A DNA stretch of 36,996 bases from Marinilabiliaceae bacterium. GTDB taxonomy: Bacteria > Bacteroidota > Bacteroidia > Bacteroidales > Marinilabiliaceae. Shown piece by piece: positions 17,118 to 23,619 of this stretch; the first letter of the stretch is position 1; the number at the start of each line of letters is the position of its first letter. The position numbers were made by a program, and so were the translations under genes. The notes under the pieces are model-generated. The model was not told the origin of the DNA. It saw only the letters and a program-made list of their open reading frames with translations, and ran no database searches. The stretch covers positions 1 to 36,996 of the forward strand of contig JALVJU010000265.1 in the NCBI GenBank assembly GCA_027034005.1, written 5' to 3'.

Positions 17118-17207
17118 CCCTTTGTGGTTCTTTGAGGTTTCTTCGTGTTTTTTTGTGAAATAGCTGTTACACAGAGTTTCACAAAGAATACACAAAGTAT
17201 CACGGAG
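17118..17207. repeat. Imperfect inverted repeat with short internal periodicity
   Basis: The left arm (17118-17160) runs in units such as CTTTGTGGTT, CTTTGAGGTTT, CTTCGTGTTT. The right arm (17167-17207) contains the complement, with ACACAGAG, CACAAAGAAT and CACAAAGTAT. A 6-bp spacer TAGCTG separates them. The result is a long imperfect hairpin with a roughly 11-12 nt period. Small reading frames across it look like by-products of the repeat. Confidence 0.6.
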
Positions 17208-17322
17208 ATGGAATTGATTTTAAATGGAAGTTTCAAAACTCTGATATTGAACAAAATATGGAAAATGCAGTTTGTTTTTCTAATTCATTATCAATCAATT
17301 AAAAGAATGTGCGAAACTTTAG

Positions 17323-18054
17323 TTATTTAAAAGCACTTAAGCTCCATTTTATAAGGGAGTAAATGATGTAAGTCAGTATTGTGGCAGCAATGCCACCTAC
17401 CCCAAGCCAAAAGGTATACACAACTGTGAGGGCAAGCAGTATAAAGCGCTCAATATTTTCTTTAACATTAAGATTCTTGATCTTTAACGAGAACATAGGC
17501 ACTTCACTTACCAGCATAATACTGAAAAAGATCACCATCCCGGTTAACACATAAGGTGTAAGCCAGTTAAACATTTCCGGATATTTCATAACCATATAGG
17601 CAAAAGAGGCGGTAAAAATACCGGTGGCAGTTGTGGTAAGCCCGAGGAAATTTTCAGTTTGACGCGTATCAACATTGAACTTGGCAAGTCTGAGCCCTGA
17701 AAAAACAACAAGGATGAGTGGTACAATGACGAAAATTTGTTGTGATGTCTGCAACGATGGAAAAGGAGTGTTGATATCACCCGTAATGAGGCATTTTACC
17801 AATGTGGAATATATGGCTGCCGGGGCCATGCCAAAGCTGACCAGATCGGCAAGGGAGTCCAACTCTTTACCCATGTCGCTGTATGCCTTTAATCCTCTTG
17901 CGGCAAAACCATCAGAAAAATCAAAGACCGCACCGATAAAGATCAGCCAGACACTCCATGTTATCTGTCCGTTCAATGCGAAGAAGACCGCAAGGGACCC
18001 GCATGCTAAATTTATACTGGTTAGGGTGTTGGGAATGTGCTTTTTTATTGACAT
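17323..18054 (-). CDS. pssA: CDP-diacylglycerol--serine O-phosphatidyltransferase
   Basis: The 243-residue integral membrane enzyme makes phosphatidylserine from CDP-diacylglycerol and serine, the precursor of phosphatidylethanolamine. The CDP-alcohol phosphotransferase motif is complete: Asp45, Asp48-Gly49, Ala52-Arg53, Gly62, Asp66 and Asp70 (in DFSDGFAARG and GKELDSLAD). The N-terminus PNTLTSINLACGSLAVFFAL is typical of the PssA subgroup rather than PgsA. About six membrane helices are predicted by eye. A peroxiredoxin-like gene lies 55 bp upstream on the same strand, but the functions are unrelated. Confidence 0.93.
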   Translation of the reverse strand: MSIKKHIPNTLTSINLACGSLAVFFALNGQITWSVWLIFIGAVFDFSDGFAARGLKAYSDMGKELDSLADLVSFGMAPAAIYSTLVKCLITGDINTPFPSLQTSQQIFVIVPLILVVFSGLRLAKFNVDTRQTENFLGLTTTATGIFTASFAYMVMKYPEMFNWLTPYVLTGMVIFFSIMLVSEVPMFSLKIKNLNVKENIERFILLALTVVYTFWLGVGGIAATILTYIIYSLIKWSLSAFK

Positions 18055-18109
18055 GATAACTTAATTTGTCACTAAAATAATGCAAAGCAGGGCCGTTTCA
18101 AAATATTAT

Positions 18110-18715
18110 TCAGTTGTATTTGTGCAATGCTTGTAAAATGTCTTTTACCGATGAACGGTTGTGGTAGTCGGGATCAAATTGACGCCAGATGATTTTACCC
18201 TCCCGACTGATTATGTAAGTGGCAGGTATTGGCAATTGTTGCGACCTGTCGGAGTGGGTTGACTTCAACCCCGCACTAAGAAAAACATTGTAGATAAGTT
18301 TTTCTGTTGCACCGGGCATAAAATTCACATCGTAGGCAGTGGCTATTCTGTATTCCTCATCATAAAGGAGGGTAAATTCTGCACCGGTCTTTTCTGCCAT
18401 TTTGTTGAGATATTCCGGTTTTTCGGGAGAGACGGCAACGACCTTTGCCCCTGTCTTTTCTATTTGTTTAAGACTGTCCTGCAGGGAGCCCAAATGCTTG
18501 TTGCACACCGGGCACCAGTATCCGCGGTAAAATATCAGAACAACGGGCCCTTTTTTCAGAGCTTCTTTCAGGCTGAAAACATCATTGCCGGCATTGGCAG
18601 CGTCAAACATCGGGGCGGATGTTCCAACCTTTAAGCCATTTGCTTCTTTAATGTTCTGTCCCCGTAGTATGTTTGCTGAAAACATGGTTATCGTGATAAG
18701 TATGAGAATTTTCAT
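18110..18715 (-). CDS. Secreted AhpC/TSA-type peroxiredoxin-like protein
   Basis: The 201-residue protein begins with a signal peptide (MKILILITITMFSANILRGQ). The remainder has a thioredoxin fold of the redoxin/AhpC class: LKVGTSAPMFDAANAGNDVF, VVLIFYRGYWCPVCNKHL with Cys68 and Cys71, and a cis-Pro region IPATYIISREGKIIWRQFD. The YRGYWCPVC motif is typical of the peroxiredoxin-like family with a CXXC centre. It probably reduces peroxides or disulfides in the periplasm. It is transcribed away from the his operon; the 276-bp gap between them holds the his leader on the other strand. Confidence 0.88.
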   Translation of the reverse strand: MKILILITITMFSANILRGQNIKEANGLKVGTSAPMFDAANAGNDVFSLKEALKKGPVVLIFYRGYWCPVCNKHLGSLQDSLKQIEKTGAKVVAVSPEKPEYLNKMAEKTGAEFTLLYDEEYRIATAYDVNFMPGATEKLIYNVFLSAGLKSTHSDRSQQLPIPATYIISREGKIIWRQFDPDYHNRSSVKDILQALHKYN

Positions 18716-18804
18716 TTTCCATTTTTTATGGTTCGTACTTTGTTAGTCGTAAAACATGAGAAATACTTACATAATATGAGTTTTTTATTTTATTCCGGCT
18801 TTTG

Positions 18805-18836
18805 TTTGGAAATTATAATTATCTGACATATTTTTG
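18805..18836 (+). promoter_or_regulatory. Promoter of the his leader and operon
   Basis: TTTG (18805-18808), a 20-bp spacer and TATTTTTG (18829-18836) fit the Bacteroidota -33/-7 consensus without a mismatch. Transcription should begin near 18843, about 13 nt before the leader peptide ATG. Confidence 0.7.
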
Positions 18837-18855
18837 CTTTCGAATTACAAGAAGC

Positions 18856-18909
18856 ATGACAGTAGAAAGACATCATACTCACCATCATCATTTCCTGCTT
18901 TTGCGGTAG
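18856..18909 (+). CDS. hisL: his operon leader peptide (MTVERHHTHHHHFLLLR)
   Basis: A 17-codon ORF lies between a consensus promoter and a terminator just before hisG. Six of its 17 codons are histidine (codons 6, 7 and 9-12), all but one CAT. This density is not expected by chance, and it has the form of a classic amino-acid attenuation sensor: a ribosome short of charged tRNA-His would stall in the codon run at 18871-18891. The stop TAG is at 18907-18909. An AAGAAG stretch just before the ATG could aid ribosome binding. The peptide itself is probably not functional after synthesis. Confidence 0.85.
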   Translation: MTVERHHTHHHHFLLLR

Positions 18910-18910
18910 G

Positions 18911-18957
18911 CCGGTGAAGTATTGTCTTAAAATGATATTTTTAAAGAGGCTTGCCGG
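18911..18957 (+). promoter_or_regulatory. Candidate antiterminator pairing of the his attenuator
   Basis: CCGGTGA (18911-18917), right after the leader stop codon, can pair with TTGCCGG (18951-18957) using five Watson-Crick and two G-U pairs. This would consume the 5' arm and loop of the terminator. The same GGTGA (18913-18917) can instead pair with TCACC at 18879-18883 inside the His codon run. A ribosome stalled on His codons would cover TCACC and favour the antiterminator. This is a model from hand pairing; no energies were computed. Confidence 0.55.
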
Positions 18958-18973
18958 ATGGTGAGCCTTTTTT
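18943..18973 (+). terminator. his operon attenuator terminator
   Basis: AGGCTTGCC (18947-18955) pairs with GGTGAGCCT (18960-18968) around a GGAT loop. The stem can extend outward through AAAG against the T-tract, and six T residues follow AGCC (18968-18973). It ends 18 bp before hisG, so it would cut transcription before the structural genes. Confidence 0.8.
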
Positions 18974-18991
18974 ATTTAAAAAAGAAAAAAG

Positions 18992-19852
18992 ATGAAGACA
19001 AAGATCAGAATTGCATTGCAAAAAAAGGGTCGTTTGAACGAAGACTCGATGAAATTGTTTAAAGAGGCAGGAATTAAGTTTAATGTGGGCAGTGGAAAGC
19101 TTGTGGCATCATCGCCGGGTTTCCCCATCGAGGTGCTCTTCCTCCGGGATGATGATATCCCGCAGACTGTTGCTGATGGTGTTGCCGATATAGGCGTTGT
19201 GGGAGAGAACGAGATGTATGAAAAAGGGTACGAGGTTGATATTGCGCGTAAGCTGGGATTTGGCAAATGCCGGTTGTCGCTTGCCGTTCCTAAAGCACAG
19301 GATTATCCGGGCATTGAGTGGTTCAACGGGAAGAAAGTCGCTACATCGTACCCCAACATTCTTAAGAAGTATTTTGATGAGAATGGAGTTGAGGCAGATA
19401 TTCATGAGATAGCCGGCTCGGTGGAGATAGCTCCCGGAATTGGCCTTGCTGATGCAATTTTCGATATTGTTTCTTCAGGAAGCACACTTGTCGCAAACCG
19501 CCTCAGAGAGGTTGATGTAGCAATGTATTCTGAGGCTGTCCTGATAGCTAAGAAAGGTCTTGAGCCGGAAAAACAGGAGTTACTTGAAGAACTGATCTTT
19601 CGAATCAATGCGGTGCAAACAGCCAACTCGAACAAATACGTGTTGTTGAATGCTCCCAACGACAAAGTTGAAGAGATTGTAAAGATATTGCCCGGCATGA
19701 AAAGTCCCACAGTCCTTCCCCTTGCCGACAAAAACTGGAGTTCAATTCACTCGGTCATCAGCGAAGATGAATTCTGGGATGTGATAGGCAAGCTTAAGGC
19801 AAATGGTGCCGAGGGAATTCTGATCATCCCGATAGAAAAGATGATCCTTTAA
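18992..19852 (+). CDS. hisG: ATP phosphoribosyltransferase, long form
   Basis: The 286-residue enzyme catalyses the first step of histidine synthesis, joining ATP and PRPP. Family signatures are RIALQKKGRLNEDSMKLFKE at the start, DIGVVGENE, and the PRPP-binding segment IFDIVSSGSTLVANRLRE. The length and the C-terminal ACT-like extension (about 210-286, VLLNAPNDKVEEIVKILPGM, then SEDEFWDVIGKLKANGAEGI) show the long form, which is inhibited by histidine and needs no HisZ. It is the first gene after the attenuator, 18 bp from the T-tract, so it is controlled by attenuation as well as by feedback inhibition. Confidence 0.97.
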   Translation: MKTKIRIALQKKGRLNEDSMKLFKEAGIKFNVGSGKLVASSPGFPIEVLFLRDDDIPQTVADGVADIGVVGENEMYEKGYEVDIARKLGFGKCRLSLAVPKAQDYPGIEWFNGKKVATSYPNILKKYFDENGVEADIHEIAGSVEIAPGIGLADAIFDIVSSGSTLVANRLREVDVAMYSEAVLIAKKGLEPEKQELLEELIFRINAVQTANSNKYVLLNAPNDKVEEIVKILPGMKSPTVLPLADKNWSSIHSVISEDEFWDVIGKLKANGAEGILIIPIEKMIL

Positions 19853-19871
19853 CACAGTAAAAAACAATACG

Positions 19872-21149
19872 ATGAACACGATAAAATATCCGAAACAGGA
19901 AGATTGGGCCGACTTGCTGAAACGCCCCGAAAATGACATAACGGAACTCTTCGATACTGCCCGCATGGTACTTGACGAGGTGCGTAAAAAGGGTGACAGC
20001 GCCGTTAAGCGTTTCACGAAGATGTTCGACGGAATTGAAATTGGAAACTTGCAGGTGAGCGAAGCTGAGATAGCAGAAGCAGAGACAAATGTTCCCGAAG
20101 AGCTGAAAGGTGCCATCAGGAGTGCACGTGAAAATATTGAGAATTTTCATGCCATGCAGAAAGAGGGGGTGAGGATCATGGAGACCGCACCCGGGGTAAA
20201 ATGCTGGCAGAAAAGTGTGGCCATCGAAAAAATAGGGCTTTACATACCGGGAGGTTCGGCACCGTTGTTTTCAACAGTCCTGATGCTTGCAGTGCCTGCC
20301 CGGATCGCCGGTTGTTCAGAAGTGATACTGTGCACGCCCCCATCGAAAGACGGCAAGATCGACCCGGCGATACTTTACGCCGCATCGGTCACAGGCATTA
20401 CAAAGATATTCAAGGCAGGCGGAATACAGGCCATTGGTGCAATGGCCTACGGCACCGAAACAATACCCGGGGTGTTCAAGATCTTTGGCCCGGGCAACCA
20501 ATTCGTAACAGCAGCAAAACAGCTTGTCAGTCTTAAAGATGTTGCCATAGATATGCCTGCCGGTCCTTCTGAGGTTTTAGTGATGGCCGACAACAGTGCA
20601 AATCCCGTGTTCATTGCTGCCGATTTGTTGTCGCAGGCAGAACACGGTCCCGACAGCCAGGTGATATTTGTTACCAACAGCGAAGAATTGCTGGGCAAAG
20701 TGGAAGGAGAGGTCGAATTGCAGCTTGCAAAGCTGCCAAGGAAGGACATTGCTGCAAAAGCCCTTGCCAACAGCCGTCTGATACTGCTGAAAGATGAAGA
20801 AGAGATGATAGCCCTGGCAAACCGTTATGCGCCTGAACACCTTATCATCTCCATGCAAAAAGACGAAGAGGTGGCAGAAAAGATAGTTAACGCAGGGTCT
20901 GTTTTTCTTGGTAACTACACACCAGAAAGCGCCGGTGACTACGCCTCCGGTACGAACCACACCCTGCCGACCAATGGTTATGCTACAGCATACAGTGGCG
21001 TGAACCTTGATAGTTTTGTCAAGAAGATAACCTATCAAAAGATATCGAAAGAGGGCTTGCAGGGCCTTGGCCCGGTGATAGAGACAATGGCAACTGCCGA
21101 GCATCTCGATGCCCATAAAAACGCTGTTGCATTGAGGTTGAAGGATTGA
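19872..21149 (+). CDS. hisD: Histidinol dehydrogenase
   Basis: The 425-residue zinc enzyme oxidises L-histidinol to L-histidine with two NAD, the last pathway step. Visible signatures are KIGLYIPGGSAPLFSTVLML, FGPGNQFVTAAKQLV, DMPAGPSEVLVMAD, and the zinc/active-site blocks LLSQAEHGPDSQVIFVT, NRYAPEHLII and TNHTLPTNGYA. The tail EHLDAHKNAVALR supplies the final metal-ligand histidine region. It follows hisG by 19 bp. It is intact and of normal length. Confidence 0.97.
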   Translation: MNTIKYPKQEDWADLLKRPENDITELFDTARMVLDEVRKKGDSAVKRFTKMFDGIEIGNLQVSEAEIAEAETNVPEELKGAIRSARENIENFHAMQKEGVRIMETAPGVKCWQKSVAIEKIGLYIPGGSAPLFSTVLMLAVPARIAGCSEVILCTPPSKDGKIDPAILYAASVTGITKIFKAGGIQAIGAMAYGTETIPGVFKIFGPGNQFVTAAKQLVSLKDVAIDMPAGPSEVLVMADNSANPVFIAADLLSQAEHGPDSQVIFVTNSEELLGKVEGEVELQLAKLPRKDIAAKALANSRLILLKDEEEMIALANRYAPEHLIISMQKDEEVAEKIVNAGSVFLGNYTPESAGDYASGTNHTLPTNGYATAYSGVNLDSFVKKITYQKISKEGLQGLGPVIETMATAEHLDAHKNAVALRLKD

Positions 21150-21169
21150 CAAGGTAAAATCAGTTTAAA

Positions 21170-22270
21170 ATGAAAAACCAGAAAGATTCAAAACAAAACA
21201 ATGTCAATAGACCTTCCCCCCTCAGGGGGGATAGAGGGGGGCTTCTTTCACGTCTCCTCCGCCCGAACATTGTCTCTTTAAAGCCATACTCTTCAGCGCG
21301 TGATGAGTTCAGCGGTGCGGATGCCATGTTCTTTGATGCCAATGAAAATCCGTTCAATGCACCGTACAATCGCTATCCCGACCCGTATCAATCGGAATTG
21401 AAAAAGAAGATAGGGGAGATAAAAGGCGTAGCGCCGGAAAATATCTTTCTCGGCAACGGCAGTGATGAGGCTATAGACCTGCTTTTCAGGGCATTTTGTA
21501 TCCCCGGAAAGGATAATGTGGTGTCGATAGACCCCACTTACGGAATGTATCAGGTGGCTGCCGACATCAACGATGTAGAGGTGCGAAAAGTCCTGCTAAA
21601 GCAGGATTTCGAATTGGATGTGCCGGGCTTGCTTAATACCGCCGATGAGAATACAAAGATGATTTTCATCTGTTCTCCCAACAATCCCACAGCCAATGTC
21701 TTTCGTGAAGAGGATATGCTCAAGGTGATTTCCGGTTTTGATGGTATTGTGGTAGTGGACGAGGCATACATTGACTTTGCTCCGGAGAAAACCCTGATGC
21801 ACAAGCTGGCAGATCATCCCAATCTGGTGATACTTCAAACATTTTCGAAGGCATGGGGAGTTGCAGCGATACGGCTTGGAATGGCTTTTGCTTCTAAGGA
21901 GATCATCGATGTGCTTAGCAAGATCAAGTATCCTTACAACGTGAACCTACTCACACAGGAAAAGGCATTGGAGTTCCTCGAAAATGCACAGCAGAAGGAC
22001 GATTGGGTCTCGGTGATACTAAGAGAAAAAGAGCGCCTGAAAAAGGCATTACAGCAGAACCCACTGATAAAAAAGATATATCCTTCGGATGCCAATTTTC
22101 TGCTCGTGGTAGTCGATGAGCCACAAAAAATATATGACTTGCTTGTGCAGAAAAAGCTCATCATACGTGATCGATCGAAAGTTGCCATGTGCGAAGGCTG
22201 CCTTCGTATCACCATTGGAACGCCGGAAGAGAATGATAAACTAATTGAGACACTGAAAGAGTTAAGTTGA
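21170..22270 (+). CDS. hisC: Histidinol-phosphate aminotransferase carrying a repeat-derived N-terminal insert
   Basis: The 366-residue PLP enzyme converts imidazole-acetol phosphate to histidinol phosphate. Motifs include KPYSSARDEFSG, FDANENPF, GNGSDEAIDLLFRAF, ICSPNNPTANVF, and Lys227 in TFSKAWGVAAIRLG that binds PLP. HisC proteins of relatives usually begin close to LLRPNI. Here about 25 extra residues precede it (MKNQKDSKQNNVN, then RPSPLRGDRGGLLSR), encoded by a GC-rich palindromic repeat. No start codon exists between the repeat and LLRPNI, so ATG 21170 must be used, 20 bp after hisD. The catalytic body looks intact. Confidence 0.95.
   Translation: MKNQKDSKQNNVNRPSPLRGDRGGLLSRLLRPNIVSLKPYSSARDEFSGADAMFFDANENPFNAPYNRYPDPYQSELKKKIGEIKGVAPENIFLGNGSDEAIDLLFRAFCIPGKDNVVSIDPTYGMYQVAADINDVEVRKVLLKQDFELDVPGLLNTADENTKMIFICSPNNPTANVFREEDMLKVISGFDGIVVVDEAYIDFAPEKTLMHKLADHPNLVILQTFSKAWGVAAIRLGMAFASKEIIDVLSKIKYPYNVNLLTQEKALEFLENAQQKDDWVSVILREKERLKKALQQNPLIKKIYPSDANFLLVVVDEPQKIYDLLVQKKLIIRDRSKVAMCEGCLRITIGTPEENDKLIETLKELS
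21211..21242. repeat. Palindromic repeat inside the hisC coding region
   Basis: CCCCCCT (21216-21222), one C, then AGGGGGG (21224-21230) form a perfect hairpin. It is followed by ATAGAGGGGGG. The GC-rich core resembles the elements at 22278-22361 and 35501-35581 but lacks their second half. It is read in frame as RPSPLRGDRGGL. Confidence 0.6.
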
Positions 22271-22277
22271 GATATTT

Positions 22278-22361
22278 CCTTACCCCCCGTCCCCCTATCC
22301 TGAAGGAGAGGGGGAGGACGACTGATTTTGACTGAATGAAAAGATATTTGAGGGGGTGAGG
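22278..22361. repeat. MITE-like palindromic element between hisC and hisB
   Basis: The element is 84 bp. The ends are CCTTACCCCC (22278-22287) and GGGGGTGAGG (22352-22361), inverted with one mismatch. The internal hairpin is CCCCCTATCC, TGAA, GGAGAGGGGG (22291-22314, one mismatch). The right half (TTTTGACTGAATGAAAAGATATTTG, split here in two 20-base readings as TTTTGACTGAATGAAAAG and ATATTTG) matches the copy before hutU (TTTGATTGAAATGATAAGG). It lies 8 bp after hisC and 33 bp before hisB. Confidence 0.75.
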
Positions 22362-22394
22362 AATAAAGAGTGAAAAAAACAAACCCCTCAAAAC

Positions 22395-23534
22395 ATGACA
22401 TCAACAAAGAAAAAAGTACTTTTTATCGACCGTGACGGAACCCTGATAGTGGAGCCGCCTGAAGATTTTCAGATAGACAGTCTTGAGAAACTGGAGTTTT
22501 ATCCGGGTGTTTTCAGGAATCTGTCCCGCATTGCCGGGACACTTGACTTTGAACTTGCCATGGTGTCAAACCAGGACGGACTGGGAACCGGTTCCTTCCC
22601 CGAAGACACATTCTGGCCCGCACACAATAAAATGCTTAAAGCCCTGGAGAATGAGGGGATAGTTTTTGACAAGATACATATCGATCCTTCACTGCCGGAG
22701 GAGAATTCGCCAAATCGCAAGCCGCGTACAGGGATGTTGCAGGAGTATATGAGCGATGAGTACGATCTGGAGAATTCGTATGTGATAGGCGACCGCATCA
22801 CCGATGTAGAACTTGCCAGAAACCTTGGCTGCAAGGCCATTTTTATGAAAGATGAGGCCGAAGGTGAGAAGATACTTGAAGAAAAAGGTTTTGAAGATGT
22901 CTGTGTTTTGCTCTCTCCCCGCTGGAGCGATGTTGCACGGTTCCTGTTCTCTGTGGAAAGGAGTGCCACTGTTGAGAGAAAGACCTCGGAGACTGATATC
23001 TTTGTCAGTATCGATCTCGACGGGAACGGCAAAACGGATATATCCACCGGTCTTGGCTTTTTCGACCACATGCTTGACCAGATAGGCAGGCACTCGGGGT
23101 GCGATCTTACAGTGAAAGTCAAAGGCGACCTGCATGTTGATGAGCACCACACTATCGAAGACACGGCACTTGCCCTTGGTGAGGCAGTGAAAAAAGCGCT
23201 GGGTGATAAGCGGGGGATTGAACGTTATGGCTTTGCACTGCCTATGGACGATTGTTCGGCGCAGGTGCTTATCGATTTTGGCGGCCGCCCGTGGCTGGTT
23301 TGGGATGCTGAGTTCAGGCGTGAAAAGGTGGGCGATATGCCTACTGAGATGTTCCTGCATTTTTTCAAAAGCTTCTCCGATGCTGCGGCATGCAATCTGA
23401 ACATCAAAGCCGAAGGGCAAAATGAGCATCACAAGATAGAAGGAATATTCAAGGCATTTGCCCGTGCCATTAAGATGGCAGTCCGGAAAGATCCCTTCGA
23501 CGATAAACTGCCCAGTACAAAGGGAGTGCTGTAA
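22395..23534 (+). CDS. hisB: Bifunctional histidinol-phosphatase / imidazoleglycerol-phosphate dehydratase
   Basis: The 379-residue fusion catalyses two histidine steps. The N-terminal half (about 1-170) is a HAD phosphatase: nucleophile in [11 protein letters not shown], then [22 protein letters not shown] and [15 protein letters not shown]. The C-terminal half (about 190-379) is the dehydratase with manganese-binding histidine motifs [28 protein letters not shown] and [15 protein letters not shown]. The zinc-loop cysteines of the enterobacterial HisB phosphatase are absent: the equivalent loop reads [15 protein letters not shown]. No hisH, hisA, hisF or hisI follows; the next gene is glmS on the opposite strand. 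Confidence 0.96.
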   Translation: MTSTKKKVLFIDRDGTLIVEPPEDFQIDSLEKLEFYPGVFRNLSRIAGTLDFELAMVSNQDGLGTGSFPEDTFWPAHNKMLKALENEGIVFDKIHIDPSLPEENSPNRKPRTGMLQEYMSDEYDLENSYVIGDRITDVELARNLGCKAIFMKDEAEGEKILEEKGFEDVCVLLSPRWSDVARFLFSVERSATVERKTSETDIFVSIDLDGNGKTDISTGLGFFDHMLDQIGRHSGCDLTVKVKGDLHVDEHHTIEDTALALGEAVKKALGDKRGIERYGFALPMDDCSAQVLIDFGGRPWLVWDAEFRREKVGDMPTEMFLHFFKSFSDAAACNLNIKAEGQNEHHKIEGIFKAFARAIKMAVRKDPFDDKLPSTKGVL

Positions 23535-23552
23535 AGTGTTTTGAAAAACAGA

Positions 23553-23583
23553 GCGGGGATAATGCCGAAAGCATCATCCCCGC
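23553..23583. terminator. Terminator hairpin between convergent hisB and glmS
   Basis: GCGGGGAT (23553-23560) pairs with ATCCCCGC (23576-23583), and an inner ATGC/GCAT extends the stem around a CGAAA loop. On the minus strand it is followed by TCTGTTTTTC, a T-rich tract, so it best serves glmS. The plus side has no T-tract and may be terminated less efficiently. Confidence 0.7.
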
Positions 23584-23619
23584 ATGAAAATATAGTCATC
23601 CCAAACTATATGTTTTTTG

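Noticed and set aside
17069-17330. Two roughly 60-codon frames on opposite strands between the polysaccharide cluster and pssA
   Set aside because: They coincide with the inverted repeat at 17118-17207, and their sequence is set by the repeat (KNTKKPQRTTKG / TQSFTKNTQS).
22689-23432. 247-codon open frame on the minus strand opposite hisB
   Set aside because: It has no recognisable domain and overlaps the conserved HisB catalytic motifs on the other strand.
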